Assembly: GCA_007922225.1 (NCBI GenBank)
Contig: ML679972.1
Location: forward strand, 37,766,765-37,830,764
Source of the DNA: Emydura subglobosa
Lineage: Eukaryota; Chordata; Testudines; Chelidae
DNA: 64,000 nt
Reading direction: 5' to 3'
The position numbers and the translations under genes were made by a program. Positions within the stretch are counted from its first letter, which is position 1; every line of letters begins with the position of its first letter. Positions 1 through 10,560 of the stretch are shown here, one piece after another. Under the pieces are notes generated by a model, which was not told where the DNA came from, made no database searches, and was given only the letters and a program-made list of their open reading frames with translations.

Positions 1-91
1 TCTGGCTGCGGGAAGCCCAGAGTGATGCCCACTGACATCCCCCTGGGGATCTGGCCCCTTCAGGCAGTTTTCGTCTTTCTGGCCCTTTCAG

Positions 92-174
92 TTCCCGTCA
101 GCACCACGAACAGAGAGAGGAACCGACTGCATGCGGTGCTTCAGCAGGAGGAAGCGGAAGACGCACAGATCACA
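92..174 (+). other. Possible internal coding exon of an unrecognised gene (83 bp)
   Basis: A pyrimidine-rich tract ending in CTTTCAG (to 91) precedes an open 83-bp segment that ends at a consensus donor, GTAAGG, at 175. Read with two leading bases completing a split codon, it gives 27 codons beginning PVSTTNRERNRLHA and rich in Glu, Gln and Arg, with no stop, and it ends on a codon boundary. Splice signals on both sides and helix-like charged composition favour an exon. I do not recognise the protein, and no partner exon could be linked because the window edge is 91 bp upstream. A chance combination of splice-like sites is the alternative. Confidence 0.3.
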
Positions 175-640
175 GTAAGGGGCAGGAAGCCGGCAGAACT
201 GCATGGCCCTCTCTGCGTGTGGGAAGCCCTGGCGGTGTGCCTCAGTGTCCCCTTCAAAAGCCCCACCCGGGGGTGAGGGGGAGAGCTGCAGCTTCAGGGC
301 AGACCATGGATCTTCAATGCAGACACACTGGATGGGTTCCCGGCTTGTCTCAGTTTCAACGGCAGGGAAGGGTTAAATTCGATCCCTTGCAGGGCCCATC
401 CACGCCCCCCACCCCATGCGCCAGGTTCTCTGTGCCAAGACTGCCAGGAATGCGGGAAGCCCCTGCACAACCCGTTTGCTTTCGTCTCCCACTGGGGCCT
501 CCTCGGAGGTTTTATTTTTCTAACCCCAGCCCCCCACTCTCTGGACTGGTGCACGCCCGGGCTGAGATGCACGGCCCTGGCAGGGAATCCCCGACTCCAG
601 TTCTAACACATCCTGGTCACCTCCTCCGCCGGCTGCCCCA
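175..640. other. No gene recognised; GC-rich unique-looking sequence
   Basis: Two overlapping open frames on opposite strands cover this stretch. Neither has coding-like composition or splice context, so I treat both as chance frames in GC-rich DNA. Confidence 0.4.
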
Positions 641-910
641 TTCAGGCCTGGATCCGCATCTTTGGGCCTGGGGGCCAGCTCCCCCCATCGCTGCCCGTAG
701 GGCTGGGATTGCGGGGGGGTGGCTTTAACCCCCTTTGCACTGTGTCTTCTGGGTCCTGCCCAGCCTCCAGCGTCAGCTAGAGCAGCCTCAGGGCTGCTCT
801 AACTCACGCACCACACGCTGGGGGGGAGCTAAGGGGGACAGAGAATAGCCACATCCCTGATCCATCCCCTATGCTAGTAGCAGGGCCCTGGTGCCAGCAC
901 CACGCTGGCA
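640..910 (+). repeat. Dispersed hairpin repeat 'R1', copy 1
   Basis: This is one of six copies of a repeat I cannot name. Its landmarks are GGGGTGGCTTTAA, then CCCTTTGCACTG, then a near-palindrome AGAGCAGCCTCAGGGCTGCTCT (two 9-base arms) at about 780-801, then a stretch like 'GACAGAGAATAGCCACA' and a terminal AGCAGGGCCCT. The same order of landmarks recurs at 13.55 kb, 50.6 kb and 54.7 kb on this strand, and at 8.8 kb and 49.1 kb reversed. Confidence 0.6.
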
Positions 911-1269
911 GGGAAGCCCTCTTCACTTGAGGGGTGCTCAGCAGACTGATCCTGGTCGTGACAGAGAATCCTCCACCCCATGCTATGGCCCCTGGCCTCC
1001 TGTTGTTTCTCTTCACCAGGCGGGCATGAGAGCCTTCTGCCCCACAGCCCCCGCCACCCGGAGCCCCCCTCTTCCTCAGTCGCTCACCACCTGAGCTAGG
1101 ATGGGTGCCCGGCCCCCTGAGGGGTTGATTATTCGGCTCTGAGAAGCGTTTCATAGCCAGGGGGTGACAGAAAACCCCATCTGCTGCTGTCATTCAGCTC
1201 TGTTTATGTAGGTCCACCTCCGCGCACAGGGATGTGCAGGCACAGCTGGGAGGTGCTCACAGTCCGAGG

Positions 1270-1470
1270 GGGACAAAGCACGGGGCAGCAGTTTGGGGGA
1301 GGGGTGGGCGTGGGGGCTCAGGGAGGGATTTCCTTGGAAGGGGGTGGGTTCCAAGGACTTTGAAGAAGGGTGGGGGGGGGTTAGGGATGGGGAGATCGTT
1401 CAGGGGCTGCATGAACGAGGGAATGAAAAAGAGCATGGGAGGAAGAGAGACAAGGAGCCTCTGAAGCAAG
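1270..1470 (+). repeat. G-rich, purine-biased tract
   Basis: There are multiple runs of four or more G (for example at 1292-1300 and 1371-1380) separated by short A/T-containing loops. The composition could form G-quadruplexes on the + strand. The open frames here reflect the purine bias only. Confidence 0.5.
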
Positions 1471-1482
1471 TCACAGTTATGG

Positions 1483-1830
1483 TGCCCCCATCTGACAGAT
1501 GGGGAAACTGAGGCTTGCAGGGGGATGGAGGAGGAGAGATGTGCACAAAGTCAGCCAGCGAATGAGTGGCGAAGCTGGGAATAAAACCCAGGAGTCCTGG
1601 CTCCCAGCCCCCTACTCTAACCCACTAGACCCCGCCCCCCTTCCCGTTCCCTCCCCACCCTTCCTTTCCCACATACGGGAAAAGAACCCAGAAGTCCAGA
1701 CTCCCAACTCGCCCGCTCTGGCGACTAGATCTCACTCCCCGCTCACCTCAGAGAAGAGAACCCTGGAGTCCTGCCTCCCCGTCTCTGCCCCGTGCAGTAA
1801 CCCACCCCATCTGCGGGCGGGGCAGATTGT
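1483..1830 (-). mobile_element. MIR-type SINE, reversed, with multiplied tRNA-like head
   Basis: The reversed SINE core 'GATGGGGAAACTGAGGC' (about 1497) is followed by 'AACCCAGGAGTCCTGGCTCC' and 'CTAACCCACTAGACCCC'. These are the complements of RNA polymerase III B-box-like and A-box-like motifs. The head section recurs about three times in tandem, each with a degraded 'GAACCC..GAGTCC' and '..CTAGA'. Confidence 0.7.
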
Positions 1831-2029
1831 ACCATCCCACCGAACTGCCCGAGAGCTCTGCGTCCAGCCTGGGCACTGACCTTGATTGCCTGCTTTCTTG
1901 CTGCTGCCCCGACGGGCTCCCTCAGGCATGGTGCTGTGGTCTCCGACGGATGTCCTGGATGGAGAGGGAGACAACATCATGTCACAGTCATCCTGGGCCC
2001 CATCCCCTCCAGCCTATCCCCCAGGGGAG

Positions 2030-3365
2030 CGGAGAAGGACAAAGTGATCCCGTCTTTTAAAAGGGGAACAAAGAGACGCAGGGTACCATAGACCAGTCAG
2101 CCTAACTCTGATACCTGGAAAGATACTGGGACCAATTATTTAAACACTTAGTTGTAAGCACCTAGAGAACAAAAGGGTGACAAGGAATAACCAGCATGGA
2201 TTTGTCAATAACAAATCATGCCAAACCAACCTAATTTCCTTCTTTGAGAGGGTTACTGGCCGCATGGGTGGAGGGAAGCTGTAGACATGATAGAGCTTGA
2301 TTTCCCTAAGGCTTTTGACACATTTCCACATCACATTGTTATAAGCAAACTAAGGAAACATGATCTAGATTAAATCACTCTAAGTAGGTGCACGACAAGA
2401 CCATACTCAGAGAGTAGTTATCAATAGTTCAGTCAAACCGGGAGGGCGTATCTGGTAGGGTCCTGCAGGAGTCAGTCCTGGGTCAATATTTTCATTAGCG
2501 ACTTGGACAATGGAGCGGAGAGTGTGGTTATAAAACCTGCAGATAACTCCAAGCTGGGAGGGGTTGCAAGCACTCCAGAGGATTAGAATTCAAAGCAACC
2601 TAGACAAATGGGAGAACTGGTCTGAAATCAACAAGATGAAATTCAACACGACATGTGCCAAATGCTTCACTTGGGAAAGAAACGCGCGATTACAAAATGG
2701 GGAAAAACCGGCGAGGCGGTCGTACTGCCAAGGATCTAGGCGTTAGATGGATCACAAATTGAGTAGGAGTCAACAACGTGACGCAGTTGTGGAAAAGGCT
2801 AACGTCACTGAAGGGTGTATTAACAGGATCGTGCAGGCACCAGAGGTAATTGCCCCTGGTGAAGCCATAGCTGGAGTGCTGCATCCAGTCCCAGGCACCA
2901 CACTTTAGGAAAGAGTTGGATAAACTGGAGAGAGTTCAGAGAAGAGCAACAAAACTGATCAAAGGTTTAGAAAACCTGACCTAGGTGGAAAGGCTAAAAA
3001 AAACTGGGCGTGTTTAGTCTTGAGAAGAGAAGACTGAGGGGGCACCTGAGAACAGTCGTCAAATACGGTAACGGCTGTTGCAAGAGGACACCATCAGTTG
3101 TTCTCCATGACCGCTGGAGGTAGCTCAATCAGCTTAATCTGCAGCGAGGGAGATTTCGGTGAGACATTAGGATAAACTTTCAGACTCTGGAAAAGGCTTC
3201 CCAGGGAGGTGGTGGGATCCCCGACCCTGGAGGTTTTTACAAAGAGGTTGGACAGACAGACACCTGTCGGGACTGGTCTAGGTTCACTTGGTCCTGCCTC
3301 CGCGCAGGGGGCTGGACAGGATGACGTCTCAAGGTCCCTTCCAGCCTGACATTTCTGTGAATCTA
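2030..3365 (+). mobile_element. CR1 LINE, 5'-truncated, reverse-transcriptase remnant plus 3' end
   Basis: Conceptual translation of about 2187-2240 gives a recognisable CR1 reverse-transcriptase block, QHGFVNNKSCQTNLISF, followed by frameshifts and stops. Downstream are the typical CR1 3' landmarks: a 'GGTGTATTAACAGGA' block near 2815, 'CTGGAGAGAGTTCAGAGAAG' near 2926, 'TTAGTCTTGAGAAGAGAAGA' near 3016, and a 'GGCTTCCCAGGGAGGTGGTG' block near 3190 leading to the terminus near 'CAAGGTCCCTTCCAGCCTGAC'-like sequence. No intact reading frame survives, so it is a dead copy. The order of parts sets the strand. The 5' limit is approximate. Confidence 0.85.
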
Positions 3366-3700
3366 TTTCTCCTCAGGGTACCAGGATCATCCCCTCCTGG
3401 TCTATTTTTCCCATCCCAAGGGGGGCAAAACCCTCCTCCCCCCCAGCTATATGTAATCCAACTTTTAATGTCCCAGTTCCCCAGCCCCTTAGCACATCTA
3501 CATTGCACATGAAGTTTGAGCCCAAGCCCTGCTTCCGTCCACACACAAATCAGCCTGACTCAGGTCAGGAAGCCCTCAGGACCTGGGTCCCAGGACCCTG
3601 TGAGGGGGGCAGGTCAGAACCAGAGTCTCGCTGGGGACCCAGGTCCAAGCCCTGTCGTTTCGCAGTGTGGACGCAGCTTGTGCCGCAGATGTTGAGTCAG
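3366..3700 (-). repeat. Repeat remnant related to the 47.9-48.3 kb repeat
   Basis: Features such as 'CACATCTACATTGCACATG', 'GAGCCCAAGCCCTG' and 'GTTTCGCAGTGTGGACGCAG' resemble the reverse of the element at 47865-48265, which carries 'GTCTACACTGCATTGTAAAG' and 'GTCCGCACTGCGTAG'. The match is short and degraded. Confidence 0.4.
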
Positions 3701-4129
3701 CAGGGCTGCATCACGCAGTGCGGACTCGTGAGCCAGCAACTGTAAGGTCAGGTTTATGGCGCAGGGAGGACGCACAAGCGCGGGCTTGTGATGGCCCTGA
3801 TCTTGGCCGTACCACCAGAAACCAAGCTGCCATGCGATATTCTTATCCATCCCCTCCCAGTTCCCCATTGCTAGCAACCACAGCTGCGGGTTCCTTAGCT
3901 CTGGGACCCACGGTCCAGTGGCTGTGCAGCTGGGTGTATCCCCTGACCTCATAGGAGGAAGCAAGAGGGATCTGGGAGTCAGCAAGCTGGGGGGAAGAGA
4001 CAGGCGGGGGTCACCCAAAGGGGTGTCCACCCACAGGTGGCGGTATGGGGGGGGGAGAGCTTTCCCCAGTCAGCGGGAGTGTGATAAGCCAGGCTTTGCT
4101 CAACCCTGAAGCTCGGGGTGGCTGCTCCA

Positions 4130-4315
4130 GGCTGGCTGGCTCTCAACCCCTTCCGCTCTAACCAGTAGACCCCACTCCCCTCCCAGACTTGGTAATGGAA
4201 CCTTGGAGTCCTGGCTCCCAGCCCTTTCTGCTCTAACCACTAGACATCACTCCCCTCACAGAGCTGGGAACACACTGGGCATCCCACCCTCCTTACTCTA
4301 ACCCACAGTCCACAC
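4130..4315 (-). repeat. Multiplied SINE head (reversed), about 3 units
   Basis: Tandem units of about 70-75 bp each carry a 'GGAACC..GGAGTCCTGGCTCCCAG' block and a 'CTCTAACCACTAGAC' block, the complements of B-box-like and A-box-like motifs. The third unit is degraded. Confidence 0.65.
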
Positions 4316-4439
4316 TCGACTGGAAAGATTCAGGTTCAGAATATGATCTTACTGATGGGAGGAGAGGCCCAGTTGTGTATCAGATTTTTGCTGGATACCG
4401 AATTATTCTTCCCTCTCTCTCCTAAAAGATGCTCTTTGC

Positions 4440-4560
4440 AGGATGGTTGTTAAATAGCTGCCATGCCTAGCCCCAGAGGTGGCTGCATTTCAGCATCATG
4501 TGTGCAAGCCCTGTATGAACAGCAGCCATGCCTCACCCCAGAGCAGGCTGCATCTCAGCA
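4440..4560 (-). repeat. Dispersed 65-bp tandem repeat, two units, reversed
   Basis: 'CTGCATTTCAGCA' at 4482 and 'CTGCATCTCAGCA' at 4548 are 66 bp apart, each preceded by 'CCCCAGAG' and a 'GCAGCCATGCCT'-like block. The same unit in the other orientation forms the array at 26400-26900. Confidence 0.65.
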
Positions 4561-5034
4561 CTGCATGGAGAAAAACAACCCCGTGGGCACAATAGAAGCA
4601 CAAGCTACGCAGTGCAAGATACATCAAGGAGCCGACCACTTTACAGACCCAGGGCAAATGTCCGCCAGCACGACCAAGCTTTGTCTGGTGCAAGCAGGGG
4701 AAGAACCTGAGGAGAATCCATGGCCGCATGCCCGCAGAGGTACAGTTCTGCTGCACGCTGGGCCGTGCACGTGCAACTGGGGGGGGGGCGTGTTGAGTCT
4801 GATCTTCCTGTTGCCCTTTCCCTGAACCTCTGCAAATGCAGCCTGGCTGATGCGAGCCACATTTTGCTCTGCTGCAGATGCAGATCAACAGGGAATCGGG
4901 GCCCTCCATGTGGGGCGTATCCGGGTCCCTCATGCCTGGTGCTCGGCCACAAGCTGCCATTGCCCTTGGAAAGCGAGTTCAGCTGAGGAAGCCATTTAGG
5001 CTAAGAACAATGATCGACGGGCCTCCGGGTGGGA

Positions 5035-5515
5035 GCTGCATTGACCCCTCGTGCAAACGGTGCAGTGTTGGTGCAGCGCTCCCTCATGCCCACTTTACTG
5101 CTGTGTTCGTGCAAGTCCCCTTCGTGCAAACTGCATTGCACGGTGTCGGTGCAAGTCCCCCTGGTGCAAACTGCATTGCACGGTGTCGGTGCAAGCCCCT
5201 CCTCGAACCAATGGCACAATGCTGGTGGGCCATACAAACAGCTGAGGGGGCATCCCTTCTCATGCAAACTGCATTGTACCCTGTTGGCGTAATCCCTGTC
5301 GTGCAAGCAGCCACAGTGTTGGCACAATCCATACTGCGCAAATTCTGCTGCAACACGCTGGGGCAATCCCTCCTCGTGCACACTGTGCGGTGTGGCATTG
5401 ATGCCAACTCCCCTTCGTGCAAACTGCTCAGTGTTGGTGCAACCCGTTCGGTGCAAACCCTGCTGCAACGCCCTGGGGCAATCCCTTCTCAAATAAACCC
5501 CGCTTGCACTGGTGT
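5035..5515 (+). repeat. Degenerate 40-bp minisatellite
   Basis: Two adjacent units starting at 5124 and 5164 are nearly identical over 30 bases around 'GTGCAAACTGCATTGCACGG'. Increasingly diverged units with 'CGTGCAAACTGC' or 'GTTGGTGCAA' extend on both sides. The array keeps a 312-codon frame open on + and a 183-codon frame on -, but the composition is dictated by the repeat and has no protein-like features beyond periodic Cys. Confidence 0.75.
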
Positions 5516-5929
5516 GAACAGCACCTTGGCCCATCGCAGCTTCTCCAGGCACGCTCTAGGAGCTGATCAGCGGGGGCAGAGACCTAGCAGGAACGGAGCC
5601 TGCCACGAGGAGTCTCACATCTCCATGCCAGTCAGCCAGGCCTGGCCCCCGTTCAGCTCCGTCTGGCGGGGCTGGTGTGAGGTCAGGATTGCCCGGCTGC
5701 CGGTCCCGGTGGAGGTGCATAACACAATCATATCTGGCAGTCCTTCCTCCCTGTTCCCCCCCCCCGCATCCTTCCCTCTTCTCCTGTGGCTGCAAGAAAC
5801 TGGTGAAAGCTGGTAACACTGATTGCCCGCTGCCCATCGGGCGGGCCTATGGCCTTAATTCCTGCAGAGCTCCCTGCTTCCCCCTATTCATCTTCACGGC
5901 GGGGCAGACTCAACAACACAGGCTGGGAA

Positions 5930-6500
5930 CACAATGCAGTCTATTTTCAGCCCAGTGACTTTACTGGGACCAAAGCACTTCAGTCCTCTGGAGTTTAAAC
6001 TGTTGTGTGGCCCCAGCTGGTACCAGGAAAGACAGGTGCCCCCACTGCCCGTGGCCCCTGCAATGGCAGAGAATTGATTCGGCGAGATATGCCCAAATGA
6101 GCCGAGCCAATGACCCGGGCCCCACACTGCAGAAGAGGGAAATAAACCCCAAAGCCCCAGCCAATCTGACCTGGGGGAAAAATTCTTCCTTGACCCCAAA
6201 TCTGGAATTGGTTGGACCCTGTGTTAACTCTGTCCCTTCCATGGAGTCTGAGCAAGACCCAGCAGGCTGGCATCTGCGACAGAGGAATCTCTGAGTCATT
6301 GGCCCACCCCATCTGGGGTCCCCTCTCCAGCTGTGACTGACCTCTTCATGCTTCAGAGGCAGGAGGGAAAAGCAACAAAAAACAAAACAACCAAACCCCA
6401 GAAACCCTCTGACCTCTTGTGCATGGAAGGGAGGGGCAAAATTCTTCCTGACCCCGGCAAGGTGACTGGGAGAAGCCCTGAAGCATGGAGATTAGATTAT
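5930..6500 (-). mobile_element. CR1-like 3' region, degraded, internally duplicated
   Basis: 'CTGACCTGGGGGAAAAATTC' at 6167 and 'GGCAAAATTCTTCCTGACCC' near 6435 both resemble the block 'CCCTGGGGGAAAATTCCTTC' in the well-preserved minus-strand CR1 at 61.3 kb. The two matches about 260 bp apart suggest two partial copies or a duplication. Confidence 0.5.
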
Positions 6501-6811
6501 AGTCATTGTCTTGATGCAGAGCGGCGGGGGTCAGGAGCATGTTACGGACAATCGCAGCTCCGCCACCAATAGCTGGGACCGAGACGTAGCAACAACCGTT
6601 CCCCTTCAGGTGCTAAATGGAAGGATCCAAAGCAAAAAGATTGGGGATTGATGTGACAAGACAGCACCCCCCCAAAATTAAACCCAATGGCACGTAGGTC
6701 TACCCGACTGCCAGCAGCAGCAGGGTGGCCTTGAGGTTAGGGCATGAGGCTGGCATTCAGGAGACTTGGAGGCAATCCCCGGCTCTGCTACAAATTCTGT
6801 GCAGGCTTTTA

Positions 6812-7380
6812 TTAGTGGGTCTATTTCAGTAGCACCTAGAGGTTCCAGCTGAAATCAAGGCGCCATCGCATCGGGTGCTGCACAGGTACGAAGCAAGAGA
6901 TGGGATCAATGTGGGGTTCCAGGTGCAGCAAATATTATATGTATTACGGTAGCACCCAGCGGTCCCAGCTAAGATTGGGGCCCCCACCACGCTGGGTGCT
7001 GCACAGACAGTGAGACAGCCCTGACTCAAAGAACTCCCAGATCGATCTGCTTTAGAAGTGGAATAAACGGACCTGGAAAAAGGCACTCCGTCCGGCACCT
7101 GGGGAGCTACCACGCTTTCAGTCCACACCCTACCTTAATCCAGGGTAACTTCCCCATGTAGATAAGCCCCATAGACAAAGGAAGGATCATCCGTCCTGGG
7201 GGGAAACTGAGGCTTAGAGAGACCAAAAAAGACTTGCCCCAGGTCCCATAGTGAGTCTGTGGCAGCGCCAGGAATCCAACCCGGATCTCTTGAAGCCCAG
7301 TCCAGGGCTGTAACCACAAAAGCAACCCTACAGGGAGTCGCTCTGCCTCAGTTTCCCCATCTATAAAACGGGGAGGGTGA
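6812..7380 (-). mobile_element. Reversed SINE copies with duplicated tail, plus a forward MIR fragment
   Basis: 'AGTAGCACCTAGAGGTTCCA' (6829) and 'GTAGCACCCAGCGGTCCCA' (6950) are two tail modules, each followed by a 'GGGTGCTGCACAG' block. A reversed core, 'GGGGGGAAACTGAGGC', lies at 7198, and head-like sequence follows to about 7330. A forward core fragment, 'CTGCCTCAGTTTCCCCATCT', starts at 7344. Confidence 0.65.
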
Positions 7381-7424
7381 TCCTTCCCTGTCTCCCATGA
7401 GAATAGCAATAGTGATCCCTCGCA

Positions 7425-8055
7425 CTTTTCATCACAGAAATGTTGGGCTGGAAGGGCCCATGTCAGGTCACTGCGTCCAGCCCCTGCGCTGAGGCAGGAC
7501 CAAATAAATCTAGCCCAGCCCTAAGAGGGGTTTGTCCAACCTGCTCTGAAAAGCTTCCCATGACGAGGATCCCACAACCTCCCTGGGAAGCTGTTCCACA
7601 GCGGAGCTACATTTGGCATTAGAAAGTTCGTCCTTATATCTCACCTAAATCTCCCTCGCCGCAGATTATGCCCATTGCATCCTGTCCTCCCTCCAATGGA
7701 CACGGAGAACAACTGATCGCCGTCCTCGTTATAACAACCCTGAACATATTTGAAGGCTATTCTTATGTCCCCTCTGACCCTTCTCTTCTCTGACAAAGCC
7801 TGCGCCCAGTCCTTTCAACCTTTCTCCACAGGGCCGGCTTTGTAAACCTCTGACTGCTTTTGTGGCTCTCTGCTGGACTCTCCAATTTGTCCACATCTTC
7901 CTTAAAGCACAGTGCCCAGAACTGGACCCAGCTGAGTTCTCCCCAGGGCCCAGAACTGGATCCAGGCCTCCAGCTGAGCTCTCCCCGGTGCTGAGCGCTG
8001 CGAGACAATTCCCTCCCTGGTCTTACATACGACACTCCTGTTAGCATGTACATGT
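7425..8055 (-). mobile_element. CR1 LINE 3' end, reversed
   Basis: The element begins with 'CACAGAAATGTTGGGCTGGA', the complement of the CR1 3' terminus. It continues through 'CCTCCCTGGGAAGCTGTTCC', 'TATCTCACCTAAATCTCCCT', 'ATGTCCCCTCTGACCCTTCT' and 'CCAATTTGTCCACATCTTCC', in the order expected for a minus-strand copy. An internal 'CCCAGAACTGGA' segment is duplicated at about 7915 and 7949. Confidence 0.85.
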
Positions 8056-8280
8056 CAGATCATTATACCCAGGAGGTCAGTATCATCAGCCGCATTTGGA
8101 TAAACCAAGCGACGGAGGGGGCAGTGACTTTCCCATGGTCACCCAGCAGAAAACACAGCCCAAGTTTCTTGTGTCCCAGTCCAGTGCTCGATCCACTAGG
8201 CCACACTGCCTTTAGGGCAGCACCTAGCACAACCCACGACTCCTGATCAGCGCTGCGAGACAGTACCACAATATAAACAA
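8055..8280 (-). mobile_element. Reversed SINE, diverged
   Basis: 'AGTGACTTTCCCATGGTCACCCAGCAG' is the reversed SINE core region. It is followed by 'CCAGTGCTCGATCCACTAGGCCAC', the reversed tRNA-like head. Confidence 0.55.
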
Positions 8281-8789
8281 GAAGAGAAGAAGTGAAGGGG
8301 TACAACCCCTGGGGCTGGCATGAGGCCCAGCTGCCTGCCAGCAGGGCGGCAGTGTAGGAGACGCCTGTTCCGTGCAGGGAAACCATGGTGGCTTTACACT
8401 CACTCCCAGCTGCTCTCTCGGGTTGGGTGCCAGAGTCACATTCCTGAGCTAATGCCGGTTTCCAGATTCCCCCACCCAAATCCCGAGGCTTAAAACAGAA
8501 AGAGAGAGGGGGAAAATATCCCCTAATAAGGTCAATGGGACACCCTCCTCTGCCGAAGGAACGTGGCCCAGGGTCAGGCTTTGGAGTGGGAATCCAGTCA
8601 CTGACATGTGCTCAGACCGGCTTTCCGCCAGGGTGGCCGAGAGCACGCCTGGGCTTGGCCGGGAATCGGCTCTTGGATCTGCTTGCGCCCGATTCTCAGT
8701 CACACTCAGGTCCCCCTGTGCTGCTGTGGGGTGGGAGTGGCCGCCTGAGACTCCCCCACTGACAGGGGGGACCCCTCAGTCTGCGTGGA

Positions 8790-9020
8790 GCTGATGTGAA
8801 GGGCTTGATCAAAGCCCCAGAAATGGCGTGGATCGGGGCCGTGGCAGGAGCGCACTGGGCTGTGGCTATTCCCCGCTCCAGGGCGCAGCATGCGTTAGAG
8901 CAGCCCTGAGGTTGCACTGAATGACACCAGGGACCAGGCAGGGCTCAGAACACAAGGAATGCAAAGGGGTCCCAAAGCCACCCCACCATCCTTGCCCCAG
9001 TCTCCCAGGAACTGCTCCCT
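8790..9020 (-). repeat. Dispersed hairpin repeat 'R1', copy 2 (reversed)
   Basis: 'GCACTGGGCTGTGGCTATTC' near 8849, 'GCGTTAGAGCAGCCCTGAGG' near 8891, and 'AAAGCCACCCCACCATCC' near 8975 are in the reverse of the order seen in the + strand copies. Confidence 0.6.
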
Positions 9021-9399
9021 TTGGGGGTAGGAGGGAGCAGAGAATCTAGCTTGCTTGCTTTTTTAAGTGAGTTTCTAGCTGTCATGTCTTCAGACAAAGG
9101 CCTGGAAACATGGATTGAGCGTGACCCTCAGGATAACAAAAACCAGAAAGGAAGTAAAAGGAATCTCAACATTATTGTTAGTTGTGGTTTTTACTTGTTT
9201 TACGAGGATCACTTGTCAGCTCCCAAACTAGAGAGCCGGTGGGGCTGGTATTTAGTGGGTCCCTAGATCCGCCTGGGTTGGGTGGCCCAACAGAAGTTAA
9301 AGATCCCGTTGTGAAAGCTCTCGGCGTCACTGGGACATCCTGTTGGCTCTCCCACCATCGCATGGTGCAGCTATAATGTAGCTATCATATTAAATATCA

Positions 9400-9560
9400 C
9401 ATCAGGGTCAACATGAAACGTCTCCATGGCCTCAAACGGAACCACATCAGAATTCGTGTTTCCTGGGAATTTCATTGCGATGCAGAACGGGGTTTTCTCC
9501 CCAAAAAGTCGGAATTTCCCACAGAATAGAAATCCCGGGATCCAACCAGCACTGGAAGCA
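9400..9560. repeat. AT-rich 'GGAATTTCC'-type repeat fragment
   Basis: 'CCTGGGAATTTCATTGCGAT' and 'AAAAAGTCGGAATTTCCCAC' resemble other AT-rich stretches at 17.1, 35.1, 39.4 and 63.9 kb with repeated TTTTC/GAAAA words. I could not define the ends. Confidence 0.35.
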
Positions 9561-9569
9561 GATCAGAGC

Positions 9570-9690
9570 TAAAAGTCCTGACAGGCTGCTCTAACCACTA
9601 GATCCCACTCCCCTCCAAGAGTCAGGATAAGAACCCAGGACTCCTGACACCCAGTCCTGCCCCTGCTCTATCCTGTAGATCCCACTCTCC
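9570..9690 (-). repeat. SINE head remnants (reversed), two units
   Basis: 'CTGCTCTAACCACTAGATCC' (about 9588), 'AAGAACCCAGGACTCCTGAC' (about 9629) and a second 'CTCTATCCTGTAGATCCC' give about 1.5 head units. Confidence 0.6.
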
Positions 9691-9989
9691 TCCCAGGACC
9701 CGAACACAGAACCAAGTTGCCCTGCCTCCCAGGTACACCCCTGCTACCATTGCAGCCCAGCGGGCAGCCCCCAGACTATTTCTAGCAGGCCTGTGACCTC
9801 CCTCCCCAGCTCGCTGCAGGCTGACGTACATACAGAGGTGCGTCCATGCTGCAAAAGGCAGCCGGCAGCCAGCAGCCTTGGGCCGCAGGAGTTGCCCAGG
9901 CTGGAATAAGACAGGGGATTTCCAGGCTCACAATCACCCCTTTCAGAGCCAGCAAGCTTGAAAGCACCTAAAGACCTGGCCATGCCTGT

Positions 9990-10560
9990 GGGGTTTTTAT
10001 TCCAGGCTCGATCTTAGCACCCAAAGGCTCCAGCTGACCTCAGGTCCCCGCTGCACCCCGTGCCACACAGCCAGTGGAGAGATCCCAACCTAAGCAGACA
10101 AAGGAAGGACTCGAGATTTGCCCAGCCAGCCGCGGGGTCGACTGTGTTTGTCTTACGCTACTGAGATCGGGGCCCCACTGCCCCACACAGCGTGAGAGAC
10201 GGGTCCTCTCCCAAACAACTCCCAGGCTAAGTAACTAAGCCAGACAAAGGGCGGGAGGGAAAAGACAGAGATCAGTGGCAGCACCAAAATAACTCAGGTC
10301 TCCTGGGTCCTACCCTCGGATTGAGCCACTCATGCTAATCAGAACTCACTGATCCACCCATTCCCAATCCCCAGCTGTGTTGGGTGGTAAAGTATTATCC
10401 CCATTTTACTGCTGGGGAAACAGAGGCACACAGCTGTGATTCATCCAGGGAGAGCCTTGCCATCAGGAAGCTGGTTCCAGCAACCACTGGGAGGGAGGCT
10501 GAGAATTTACACACCCGTTCCTTCTCTCTGGCAACCCACAGGGGAGGCGGCAGCAGAGCA
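9990..10560 (-). mobile_element. Three reversed SINE copies, diverged
   Basis: Tail modules 'CTTAGCACCCAAAGGCTCCA' (about 10013) and 'GATCGGGGCCCCACTGCCCC' (about 10166) are followed by head-like sequence to 10340. A third core, 'GCTGGGGAAACAGAGGCACA' (about 10413), lies in a copy running to about 10560. Confidence 0.55.

Noticed and set aside
4878..5816. 312-codon + strand frame, the second longest open frame in the window
   Set aside because: It crosses the 40-bp minisatellite; composition follows the repeat, there is no splice or start context, and the opposite strand is equally open.
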